Source: an uncultured Oscillospiraceae bacterium (lineage in GTDB: Bacteria; Bacillota; Clostridia; Oscillospirales; Oscillospiraceae). Taken from it: 20,563 nucleotides of DNA. Location of the stretch: contig CAKTKT010000033.1 in NCBI GenBank assembly GCA_934572325.1, forward strand, positions 1 to 20,563, given 5' to 3'. The notes beneath the pieces were generated by a model. It had not been told where the DNA came from. It saw only the letters and a program-made list of their open reading frames with translations, and searched no databases. Positions within the stretch are counted from its first letter, which is position 1. Every line of letters starts with the position of its first letter. The position numbers were made by a program, and so were the translations under genes. Below are positions 13,404 to 20,276 of this stretch, piece by piece.

Positions 13404-14313
13404 TGTACAAAAACGCCTGCTCGCGGAGATTGCCGACCTGCACAAGGTGCCGGAGGGCGCGTACAACATCCGCGCCAACGGCACGAGCGCCGGACGCTGC
13501 TCTACCGCGAACATAGAGATAAGCTCGAAAGAGGATAAGCCCGGCATTGACATACGCATCAAGCCCGGCACGAAAAACGAGAGCGTCCACATCCCCGTCG
13601 TCGTCAGCGAGAGCGGGCTGAAGGACGTGGTGTACAACGATTTCTTCATCGGCGAAGACAGCGACGTGCTCATCGTCGCGGGCTGCGGCATAAATAACTG
13701 CGGCAGTCAGGACAGCGACCATGACGGCGTTCACCGCTTCTTCGTCGGCAGAAACGCCCACGTGAAGTATGTTGAAAAGCACTACGGCGAGGGCGACGGC
13801 ACGGGCAAGCGCATCCTCAACCCGACGACGGAGGTCAACCTCGGCGAGGGCAGCTCCATGGAGATGGAGATGGTGCAGATAAAGGGCGTGGACTCCACCG
13901 TCCGCCTCACGACCGCAAAGCTCGAGGCGTCCTCGCGCCTTGTCGTGCGCGAGAGGCTGATGACCCACGGAACTCAGCACGCCGACAGCAGCTACACCAT
14001 TGAGCTCAACGGCGACGGCAGCAGCGCGGATGTGGTGTCGCGCTCAGTCGCAAGGGAGCAGAGCACCCAGCACTATTGCTCGCGCCTTATCGGCAACGCC
14101 GCGTGCTCCGGACACACCGAGTGCGACGCTATCATCATGGACACGGCGAAGGTGCTCGCCGTGCCGGAGCTGGAAGCCAACTGCATTGATTCGGCGCTCA
14201 TCCACGAGGCAGCCATCGGCAAGATCGCCGGCGACCAGATCATAAAGCTCATGACCCTCGGACTGACGGAAGCCGAGGCGGAGGAGCAGATAGTCAACGG
14301 ATTTTTGAGATAA
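13393..14313 (+). CDS. sufB: SufB/SufD-family scaffold, short (SmsB-like)
   Basis: A 306-residue SufBD-core protein, much shorter than SufB (about 450-490) because it lacks most of the N-terminal extension. The beta-helix core ends with ECDAIIMDTAK (Cys244), then LIHEAAIGKIAGDQIIKLMTLGLTEAEAEEQIVNGFLR; Cys244 and Glu272 align by eye with the cluster-building Cys and Glu of SufB. The ATG at 13393 has AAGGAGG 8 nt upstream. The GTG at 13390 is too close to it. With SufC it forms the two-gene minimal SUF arrangement known from archaea and anaerobic bacteria. It probably acts as a homodimer replacing SufB-SufD. Confidence 0.88.
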   Translation: MLSDVQKRLLAEIADLHKVPEGAYNIRANGTSAGRCSTANIEISSKEDKPGIDIRIKPGTKNESVHIPVVVSESGLKDVVYNDFFIGEDSDVLIVAGCGINNCGSQDSDHDGVHRFFVGRNAHVKYVEKHYGEGDGTGKRILNPTTEVNLGEGSSMEMEMVQIKGVDSTVRLTTAKLEASSRLVVRERLMTHGTQHADSSYTIELNGDGSSADVVSRSVAREQSTQHYCSRLIGNAACSGHTECDAIIMDTAKVLAVPELEANCIDSALIHEAAIGKIAGDQIIKLMTLGLTEAEAEEQIVNGFLR

Positions 14314-14327
14314 GCGAAGCGCAAAAG

Positions 14328-14363
14328 CGCCCTCCCGCAGGAAAAACGGGAGGGCGTTTTTTT
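14328..14363 (+). terminator. Intrinsic terminator of the suf pair
   Basis: CGCCCTCCCG pairs perfectly with CGGGAGGGCG around CAGGAAAAA, followed by seven T. It starts 14 nt after the sufB stop. Confidence 0.95.
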
Positions 14364-14367
14364 ACGG

Positions 14368-14400
14368 GGAAGCTCTGGACAAATGGCTGTCAGCGCTTGA
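14368..14400 (+). repeat. Left-end fragment of a repeat element (GGAAGCTCTG subtype)
   Basis: GGAAGCTCTGGACAAATGG followed by CTGTCAGCGCTTGA matches the left 33 bp of copy 4 (20027 onward) at most positions. It breaks off at TTGA, exactly where the next element starts, as if a second element had inserted into it. Confidence 0.65.
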
Positions 14401-14643
14401 GTAACCGCTGAATAAATAGCTGTCAGCGTCTGAGCGGATAATTTTCCGTCTGATTTCATGAGCTTCCCTTGTGCGCTCTCTTGAAAATCTCGCAGAATAT
14501 GCTGAAATACGGGTACCATCAGTTGACAAGGACACACACGGTTTTGCCGGGCAGAAATACGCTCATGCCGCCTCAAAGCCCTTGCCAATACACAAAGTAT
14601 TCCCTGCGGGCTTTTCATTGCCTGAACGCATTTCTGCTCCGGC
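14401..14643 (+). repeat. MITE-like repeat element, copy 3 (divergent or rearranged)
   Basis: The left end GTAACCGCTGAATAAATA and the next 45 bp, to ATGAGCTT, match copy 2. Then similarity stops until the shared core AATAC-ACAAA-GTATT (14587-14601). The core here lies in a different, larger inverted repeat: AAAGCCC/GGGCTTT (14575-14581/14608-14614) and, outside it, GCCGGGCAGAAATACG with CGCATTTCTGCTCCGGC (14546-14561/14627-14643). No right terminus with the usual CAGCGGTTAC is found. The preceding four bases are TTGA, matching the TTNR flanks of the other copies. The region 14364-14788 holds only these elements; I see no gene in it. Confidence 0.55.
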
Positions 14644-14785
14644 AAAGCTGCTCGCACCTGACAGCGATGTATTTTCGAGTGATTTTTGGCTTTTGAGACG
14701 CAGATGTGTCGTAACCCATCAAGGCGAAAAGGACAAAAAGCGCCGAAAAGACGTGCTGTCAGGCGTGTGTGCTCTCGTCAACTGG

Positions 14786-14794
14786 TGGTATAAT
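14786..14794 (+). promoter_or_regulatory. Extended -10 promoter upstream of the amylase relic
   Basis: TGG followed by TATAAT (14789-14794) forms an extended -10. No convincing -35 is present. It suggests that the truncated gene may still be transcribed. Confidence 0.5.
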
Positions 14795-14833
14795 ATATGC
14801 TTGATATGCTTGCAAACGCGGAGGCTGAACGCC

Positions 14834-15532
14834 ATGGCAGTTGATACCGACATCGCCCTTCAAAATCAGGTGATATACTCGATATACGTCAGGAACCACA
14901 CGCCGGAGGGGACGTTTTGCGCCGTGATGTCCGACCTTGACCGCATAAGGGCGCTCGGCACGGACATTATCTGGTTTATGCCCATCCACCCGATAGGGGA
15001 GAAGGGCAAAAAAGGCAGTCTCGGCTGCCCCTACGCCAACCGCGACTACCGCACGGTCAACCCCTACTACGGCACGATGGAGGACTTCCGCGCGCTCGTC
15101 GCTGCGATACACGCGCTCGTCAACTACACGGCGCTGCTGTACTTTCTCAAGGGAACGACGCTCATCTACGCGGGGCAGGAGTTTGAAAACGAGCATCTGC
15201 CGAGCCTGTTCGAGCGCGATGTTATCGACCGCGGCACGGGGCGTGACCTCAGCTCGCTCATGCGCCGCCTCTATGAGATAAAGAGCGCGATGCTCGGCGC
15301 AGCGGACTGGTTTTTCGCCGAGGCGGACGATGCGCGCGACGTCGCCGTGTGCCGGCGCGGCGGGGGCGGACGGCGCTTTGTCGGGGCGTTCTCGTTGAAG
15401 GCGAGGTCGGGCGAGGTCAGCGTTGACGCGCCGGACGGGGAGTATGAGGAGCTTATATCCGGCGGCGCGGTAAGCGTCGCGGGCGGGAAGCTCTCCTGCA
15501 CCGGCACGCCGGTCATCATAAGGGTCGAGTGA
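14834..15532 (+). pseudogene. GH13 alpha-amylase-family relic, internally deleted in frame
   Basis: A 232-residue frame. Residues 1-96 are the start of a GH13 barrel (QVIYSIYVRNHTPEGTF, DLDRIRALGTDIIWFMPIHPIG, GCPYANRDYRTVNPYYGTMEDF). Residues 97 onward are the end of one (NYTALLYFLKGTTLIYAGQE, then a C-terminal beta domain). The middle is gone. The four GH13 conserved regions, which hold the catalytic Asp, Glu and Asp, should follow IHAL, but the sequence jumps directly to NYTALL at about 15121. Full-length relatives have roughly 400 or more residues. The GGAGG site 9 nt upstream of the ATG and an extended -10 survive, and the frame stays open. It cannot be an active glycosidase. Either it is a recent relic or a product kept for another role. 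Confidence 0.78.
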
Positions 15533-15540
15533 TAAAGCGC

Positions 15541-15566
15541 AGGTGGGCTGTATGAGCAGCCCACCT
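15541..15566. terminator. Shared hairpin terminator between convergent genes
   Basis: AGGTGGGCTG pairs perfectly with CAGCCCACCT around TATGAG. On the plus strand GAATTATTTTATTTT follows. It serves the amylase relic and may also stop transcripts of the convergent acyl-CoA synthetase operon. Confidence 0.8.
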
Positions 15567-15574
15567 GAATTATT

Positions 15575-17326
15575 TTATTTTGCCGGAGCGGGGGCTTTTT
15601 CAGCTTCCGCGGCGGCGTCGATCTTTGCCAGCTCCTCCTCCTCAAGCACGCGGTAGGCGACCTTGCCCACGAGCGTCTTGGGCATATCCTCGCGGAACTC
15701 GATGTCGTAGGGCATGGCGTACTTGGCGATGTTCCTGCGGCAGTAGTCCATGAGCGTCTGCTTGGTCCTGCCGTCGGGCGCAACGCCGGGAACGAGCTTG
15801 ACGAAGGCCTTGACCTTCTGCATCTTGTATGCGTCGGGCACGCCGATGACGCAGCTCATCTGCACGTATTCGTGCGCGTCGAGTATGTTCTCTATCTGCC
15901 CGGGGTACACGTTGTAGCCGGAGGAGATGATCATCCGCTTCGCACGACCCTTGAAGTAGATAAAGCCCTGCGCGTCCATCGTGCCGAGATCGCCGGTATA
16001 GACCCAGGTGAGCCCGTCGCCGTGACGGCGGAGGGTCTGCGCGGTCTCCTCGGGGTGCTTCATATACTCCTTCATGACCGTGGGACCGGCGAGCAAGATC
16101 TCGCCCTCCTCGCCGTAGGGCAGCTCGCGGTCGGTGCCCGGCTCGACTATCTTTATATACGTGTCCGGAAACGGCAGACCGATGCTGCCCTCCTTGAACA
16201 TATGCGGCGGCGTCAGGCAGCAGGCGGTGACAGTCTCCGTCGTGCCGTAGCCCTCGCGCACCTGAACGGTGGCATGGTGGTCGTAGAGGAATTTGTCAAA
16301 CTTCTTTTTCAGCTCTATCGAAAGCGAGTCGCCGCCGGAGAACACGCCCTTCAGGCAGCTCAGATCCGCGCCGTCCATGCTCGGCAGACGCAGCAGCGCC
16401 TCATACAGCGTCGGCACACCGGCGATGAAGTTGCAGCGGTATTTGACGATCTGCTTGGCGTAGCTCTTGGCGGTGAAGCGCGGGATGAGGATGCACCGCC
16501 CGCCCTGGGAGAGCATTGTGTGTATGCACACGCCCAGACCGAACCCGTGGAACAGCGGCATCGCGGCAAGCATACGGTCGCCCGGGCGGAACATGGGGTT
16601 GGCGGCGATGACCTGCTGACCGAGGGCGTTGAAGTTTTTATTGGTGAGGACGATGCCCTTCGTCGTGCCCGTCGTGCCGCCGGAGTAGAGGATGACGGCG
16701 GGATCGTCGCCGCGCCGCCCGACCTTGTAGTTATAGAAGCAGGCGTTGCTCAGCCGGAGAAAGTCGCCCCAGCGGATTACGGGCGCGTCGGCGGGGATCT
16801 TCTTTATCTTGCGCCCCTCGGTGAGCATATACCCCGCGCGGATCGGGCGCGAGAGCGCGTCCTTGACGCTTGCGATGATGATATTGACGACCTTGGTGTT
16901 CTGGCGGATGTTTTCAAACTTGTTGTAGAACTGGTCGAGCGTGATGGCGGTGACGCTCTCGGACTCGTTGAGGTAAAACTCTATCTCCTTCTCCGCCGAC
17001 AGCGGGTGGATCATGTTCGCAATGCCGCCGACGAGGTTGACGGCGTAGAACATATAGATCGCCTGCGGGCAGTTGGGCATGGCGATGGTGACCTTGTCGC
17101 CCTCGCGCACGCCGATGGTCTTGAGCGCCTTGGCGCAGCGCTCTACCTCGCGGACGAGCTCCTTATACGTGGTGGATCTGCCCATGAAGTCAAAGGCGAT
17201 GTTGTTTGGATAGGTCTCGGCGATCCTCGCCACCGCCTCGAACATGGAGCCGTCGAAGTAGTCCAGATGCAGCGGCACCTCGCCGACATAGTCCTTCCAC
17301 GGCATTTTTGCGGTTATTTCACTCAT
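15575..17326 (-). CDS. AMP-forming acyl-CoA synthetase (fatty-acid CoA ligase family)
   Basis: A 583-residue adenylate-forming enzyme that activates a carboxylic acid with ATP and joins it to CoA. Core motifs are intact: P-loop YSGGTTGTTKGIV (214-226), MPLFHGFGLG (256-265), YGTTET (360-365), YTGDLG (443-448), GRAKRMIISSGYNVYP (460-475), and the C-terminal catalytic Lys in TLVGKVAYR (Lys555). The tail is Ala/Glu/Lys/Pro-rich. It most resembles long- or medium-chain fatty-acid CoA ligases. The natural substrate cannot be read from sequence. The ATG at 17326 has AGGAG upstream. It lies 39 nt behind the E2-like acyltransferase gene in the same operon, which could use its acyl-CoA product. Confidence 0.92.
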   Translation of the reverse strand: MSEITAKMPWKDYVGEVPLHLDYFDGSMFEAVARIAETYPNNIAFDFMGRSTTYKELVREVERCAKALKTIGVREGDKVTIAMPNCPQAIYMFYAVNLVGGIANMIHPLSAEKEIEFYLNESESVTAITLDQFYNKFENIRQNTKVVNIIIASVKDALSRPIRAGYMLTEGRKIKKIPADAPVIRWGDFLRLSNACFYNYKVGRRGDDPAVILYSGGTTGTTKGIVLTNKNFNALGQQVIAANPMFRPGDRMLAAMPLFHGFGLGVCIHTMLSQGGRCILIPRFTAKSYAKQIVKYRCNFIAGVPTLYEALLRLPSMDGADLSCLKGVFSGGDSLSIELKKKFDKFLYDHHATVQVREGYGTTETVTACCLTPPHMFKEGSIGLPFPDTYIKIVEPGTDRELPYGEEGEILLAGPTVMKEYMKHPEETAQTLRRHGDGLTWVYTGDLGTMDAQGFIYFKGRAKRMIISSGYNVYPGQIENILDAHEYVQMSCVIGVPDAYKMQKVKAFVKLVPGVAPDGRTKQTLMDYCRRNIAKYAMPYDIEFREDMPKTLVGKVAYRVLEEEELAKIDAAAEAEKAPAPAK

Positions 17327-17365
17327 GCTTCTTCCGTTCTCCTTCTATGATCAGTGGGGGTGCGC

Positions 17366-18262
17366 TTATTTGTACTCGAAGCCGCTGGGCTCGCTCAGGG
17401 GCTTGTCGAGCAGCTCGGGGTGCTCGAATATGTACTTGATGAGCTTGAGACTGCGCGCGAAATAAAACCCGTCGCCTATGCGCTCGTCCAGCGTCGCGCC
17501 GACGTCCACGACGTCGCGCACCTCGCGCGTTCCGTCCGGCATGAGCAGCTCCTCCCTGTGCAGCGTGCCGAGCGTGACCATGAGGCTGTTGGTGCCGTAG
17601 TTGTTCAGATGGTGGTACACGGCGGGGGCTTTTATGCTGCCGAGGTTGCTGACAAGGACGCTGGAATAGTTCGTGTCGCCCTCGGTGAGGGCTTTCGGCA
17701 TGAGCCCCCAGAAGTCGAGGATGCGGATAATGCCGAACACGGGGATGATTAAAAAGCGCGGCAGACGCGCGAACGCATCGACGGCGGCGTCGATGCCGCC
17801 GGTGGAGTGGTCGCTTTTGCGCGTCTGGGTGACGTCGCCGACGATGTGGCGGCTGACGGAGTCGAGCGTGTCCTCGTCGCGCGCGGTGACGGTCAGCAGC
17901 GCCTCCTCCGCGCCGTCGGCGAACCTGCGCTTGCACACGAAGCTGACGGTTATGTCGTAGCGCTCATACGTGCGTCTGCCGGAGATATAGCGGTTCATAA
18001 GCGGGCGCTCGCGCAGCATACGCTCAAGGCAGACGACGAAGGCGTGGAACACCGTGGTCTTGTACTCCGGATGCTCCGCGTTCCTCTTCTCAAGGAACTT
18101 TACAAGATTTGTCGCGTCAAATGTATCGTGCAGATATACCTCGCAGTCGGCGCGCTTTGGCATAAGGTTTGCCATAACGGTCTGAAGCCCGGTGACCTCG
18201 CGCACCCAGCGCGCGTCGCGCCTGTCGCCGCGGCGGCGTTTTCTCTTCGTTGTTTCGCTCAT
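17366..18262 (-). CDS. Stand-alone E2/CAT-like acyltransferase, catalytic His replaced
   Basis: A 298-residue protein resembling the catalytic domain of 2-oxoacid dehydrogenase E2 and chloramphenicol acetyltransferases, without the lipoyl or subunit-binding domains of a true E2. Recognisable parts are MKKR-like NLMPKRADCEVYLHDTFDATNLVKFL, NYSSVLVSNLGSI, and the C-terminal segment ATLDERIGDGFYFARSLKLI. In active E2 proteins this last part reads D-H-R-x-x-D-G; here Glu260 takes the place of the catalytic His, while Asp264-Gly265 remain. Residues 6-20 are very basic. The ATG at 18262 has GGAGG upstream and replaces an open frame to 18367. It is co-transcribed with the acyl-CoA synthetase, so an acyl-CoA ligand is likely. 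Confidence 0.75.
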   Translation of the reverse strand: MSETTKRKRRRGDRRDARWVREVTGLQTVMANLMPKRADCEVYLHDTFDATNLVKFLEKRNAEHPEYKTTVFHAFVVCLERMLRERPLMNRYISGRRTYERYDITVSFVCKRRFADGAEEALLTVTARDEDTLDSVSRHIVGDVTQTRKSDHSTGGIDAAVDAFARLPRFLIIPVFGIIRILDFWGLMPKALTEGDTNYSSVLVSNLGSIKAPAVYHHLNNYGTNSLMVTLGTLHREELLMPDGTREVRDVVDVGATLDERIGDGFYFARSLKLIKYIFEHPELLDKPLSEPSGFEYK

Positions 18263-18459
18263 GCTGTTTATCCTCCGTTTGCGTTCTCTTCTTCTCCGAT
18301 TCGGAGACTTCTTCTTTCTGATTCTCCAAGCAAGAGAGATTCTAAAGCCTGCAAGGAGAAAAAGCAATATTTATTTCAAAATTTCGTAGTAAATTCAAGT
18401 ATACTATTAGTAGAGTCGGGCAAAAAGCGGGGTTTACGCAAAAGTTTTGGGCGATGTCG

Positions 18460-18489
18460 TTGACGGGGAGAGGATTTAAATGCTATAAT
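18460..18489 (+). promoter_or_regulatory. Promoter of the zinc-ribbon protein gene
   Basis: TTGACG (18460-18465), 18 nt, TATAAT (18484-18489), with TGC directly before the -10 as an extended element. It leaves a leader of about 60 nt. The 296-bp gap (18263-18558) also carries the unidentified promoter of the divergent acyltransferase operon; TATACT at 18403-18398 is a minus-strand -10 candidate without a good -35. Confidence 0.8.
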
Positions 18490-18558
18490 ATACTACGTAT
18501 AGAATAAAAAAACGGAAGATAAAAAGCAATACACTTCACAAGAAAGACAGGGATCAGT

Positions 18559-19392
18559 ATGATTTGCAGATTTTGCGGCAACGTTATAGATGACAATACC
18601 TCCGTGTGCCCGTACTGCGGCAGCGCAGCGCAGAGCTACGCCGGCGAGGAGAGCTATGACAGCGCCCCGTCTTACGACGGCTCCGCCTATGACGGCACCG
18701 GCGCGGCGTATGACGACGGCTCGTATGAGGACGACGGGCAGGACTTTTCCGCCCCCGCGCCGAAAAAGAAGCTCGGCGGCGGCTTCAAGCTGCCGAACCT
18801 CCCCATGTCCACGATAATCTCCCTCGCCAGCGCGATATTCAGCTTTCTGTGCCTGCTGACGGTCAGCTCCATCAAGAGCAGCATTTCCGACAGCACCGCC
18901 ACCGTCCTCACAGGCGTCAACCAGATCCAGAGCGCCGTCACGCAGATCGACGACAAGATAGGCGGGCTTGACAGCACCGTCGCCAGCGTCCAGCAGCAGG
19001 CTTACGATCAGCTCGCCAGTCAGACCATCACCATCGACAAGAACATCACCAGCCTCACCGGACCTGTTGCACTCAACCGCTACAACCAGATGTTCATCGT
19101 CAAGGCGAAGGGCTCGCTCAATCTCAACACCTCGTTCACGTGGCAGAAGTATAATGAGTCCACCGGCGGCTGGACGGACATAGTGTTCACCGGCACCGCC
19201 ACCACGAATGACGAATACGGTCTGCGTATTGAGAACAAGATGGAGGACTCATTGTATGTCTCCGTGCTGTGGGCGAACGGCATAACCAAGGCGGCGGAGG
19301 GCACATACCGCTGCGTGATAACCGACACCAACGGCATCACCAAGACAAGCGCAGAGGCGACCGTTCAGGTCTCCGACGCTCCTGCGACGTGA
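18559..19392 (+). CDS. Zinc-ribbon, single-TM protein with coiled coil and Ig-like outer domain
   Basis: A 277-residue protein that I cannot assign to a named family. In order: a zinc ribbon with Cys3/Cys6 and Cys17/Cys20; a low-complexity Asp/Tyr/Gly/Ser tract (about 28-65, repeated YDG and YDD units); a basic patch KKKLGGGFK; one membrane segment (about 84-104); a helical, probably coiled-coil stretch rich in Ser/Gln/Asp (about 107-160); and a beta-rich Ig-like domain (about 168-273) with Trp195 and GTYRCVITDTNG around Cys252, like the G-x-Y-x-C strand of Ig folds. The layout suggests a cytoplasmic ribbon with the Ig-like part outside. It has its own promoter, and a DivIVA-like gene follows. 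Confidence 0.75.
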   Translation: MICRFCGNVIDDNTSVCPYCGSAAQSYAGEESYDSAPSYDGSAYDGTGAAYDDGSYEDDGQDFSAPAPKKKLGGGFKLPNLPMSTIISLASAIFSFLCLLTVSSIKSSISDSTATVLTGVNQIQSAVTQIDDKIGGLDSTVASVQQQAYDQLASQTITIDKNITSLTGPVALNRYNQMFIVKAKGSLNLNTSFTWQKYNESTGGWTDIVFTGTATTNDEYGLRIENKMEDSLYVSVLWANGITKAAEGTYRCVITDTNGITKTSAEATVQVSDAPAT

Positions 19393-19408
19393 TTTGACAC
19401 GGCGGCAG

Positions 19409-19417
19409 TGATATAAT
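19409..19417 (+). promoter_or_regulatory. Extended -10 upstream of the DivIVA-like gene
   Basis: TGA followed by TATAAT (19412-19417). A perfect TTGACA at 19394-19399 is only 12 nt upstream, too close for a standard promoter, so the extended -10 alone would have to suffice. Confidence 0.45.
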
Positions 19418-19431
19418 GCAGACGATAAAAG

Positions 19432-19462
19432 ACACAAGGGGCTTTTTGTAAGCCCCTTGTGT
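19432..19462 (+). terminator. Hairpin between the zinc-ribbon and DivIVA-like genes
   Basis: ACACAAGGGGCTT pairs perfectly with AAGCCCCTTGTGT around a five-base loop. It resembles the terminator of the upstream gene but has no U-tract after it. If the extended -10 at 19409 is used, it would instead lie in the DivIVA-like gene's leader. Confidence 0.65.
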
Positions 19463-19489
19463 TATCAGAGAAGAACGGAGGGGGCGCAG

Positions 19490-20026
19490 ATGGCTCTCGA
19501 CAGGGAATACTTTGACGCGATAAATATTGATCTTGTGAAAAAGAAGTACTATAACGCGAACAAGGTCAACGCCGTGCTGGAGGATATACGCGCGCAGGCG
19601 CTCGCCATGACGGAGGAGCTTAACGCGGCGCGTGTGCAGCTCGCCGCGCTCAACAGCCAAAAGGCGGAGATAGGCGAGGCGGTCATGTCCGCGCAGCAGA
19701 TATACCGCGAGATCGTTGAAAAGGCGAACACCCGTGCGGCGGACATCGTCGCAGAGGCGGAGCGTAAGCGCGCGGCGATAGAGCGCGGCAACGCGCGGCT
19801 GGAGGAGTACGCCGTGAAGCGTGTGGAGAGCTGCTTTGCCCTTGCGCGCGAGCAGCACCTTGCGGCGATAGAGGCGATAAACAGCGAGTGGCAGGAGTTT
19901 TTGTGCGGGCTTGACGCCGCGGACGCGGGCGAGGATGAGAAGGAGAACGCCGACGAGACCCTCCCGCGCGACATCGGCGACCGCCTTGCCGCCATTGCCA
20001 GCGGGATAAAGGAGACGATGAATTAA
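19490..20026 (+). CDS. DivIVA-like coiled-coil protein
   Basis: A 178-residue, highly charged, almost fully helical protein. The N terminus DREYFDAINIDLVKKKYYNANKVNAVLEDIR resembles the DivIVA start (aromatic segment, K-K-x-Y-N-x-x-x-V-x-x-x-L-x-x-I). A long Ala/Glu/Arg-rich coiled coil follows (about 30-130), then an acidic, flexible tail. DivIVA-type proteins bind curved membrane at poles and division sites and organise cell-wall or division enzymes. The match is only to the general pattern, so another coiled-coil scaffold is possible. The ATG at 19490 has GGAGGGGG upstream; the frame's earlier ATG at 19457 lies in the hairpin. The stop codon touches repeat copy 4. Confidence 0.65.
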   Translation: MALDREYFDAINIDLVKKKYYNANKVNAVLEDIRAQALAMTEELNAARVQLAALNSQKAEIGEAVMSAQQIYREIVEKANTRAADIVAEAERKRAAIERGNARLEEYAVKRVESCFALAREQHLAAIEAINSEWQEFLCGLDAADAGEDEKENADETLPRDIGDRLAAIASGIKETMN

Positions 20027-20186
20027 GGAAGCTCTGAATAAATGGCTGTCAGCGCCTGAGCGGAAAAATTTCCGTCTTAATTCATGAGTTTTTCTTGAAA
20101 TACACAAAGTATTTCTGCAAAAAAATCATTTCCCTATACGAAAAATTTTCTCGCCCTGTCATCTGACGCATTTAATCAGAGCTTCC
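20027..20186 (+). repeat. MITE-like repeat element, copy 4 (complete, 160 bp)
   Basis: Bounded by GGAAGCTCTGAATAAAT and ATTTAATCAGAGCTTCC, inverted repeats with one mismatch. The total of 160 bp equals copy 2. The interior aligns with the reverse complement of copy 2 (shared TTTCCGTCT, TTCATGAG, AAATACACAAAGTATT, CTGCAAAAAA, CATCTGACG), but the outermost ten bases differ (GGAAGCTCTG instead of GTAACCGCTG). The flanks are TTAA (the end of the DivIVA-like stop codon) and TTGA, possibly a decayed 4-bp target duplication. No gene is inside. Confidence 0.85.
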
Positions 20187-20235
20187 TTGAAAACGCCGCC
20201 GGACAAAGAAACTTGCGCGGCGAAGAAAAAAATAC

Positions 20236-20263
20236 TTGACAAAACATGAAAAAGCTATATAAT
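20236..20263 (+). promoter_or_regulatory. Promoter of tRNA-Gln
   Basis: TTGACA (20236-20241), 16 nt, TATAAT (20258-20263), ending 13 nt before the tRNA. Both boxes are perfect consensus, as expected for a stable RNA gene. Confidence 0.9.
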
Positions 20264-20276
20264 AGCAAATGCGTTT

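Noticed and set aside
11475..13691. A long 738-residue minus-strand open frame opposite tsf and sufC
   Set aside because: It is antisense to two clearly recognisable genes and lacks any family features. High GC and biased codon use open such shadow frames.
14471..14833. N-terminal extension of the amylase relic into the repeat cluster
   Set aside because: The added residues come from repeat sequence. The conserved GH13 start and the GGAGG site support 14834.
15872..17350. A 492-residue plus-strand open frame opposite the acyl-CoA synthetase
   Set aside because: Antisense to an intact enzyme with all motifs. The translation is His/Arg/Val-rich and low in structure.
19394..19417. TTGACA/TATAAT promoter with 12-nt spacer
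   Set aside because: The spacer is too short for sigma-A. Only the extended -10 is kept as a candidate.
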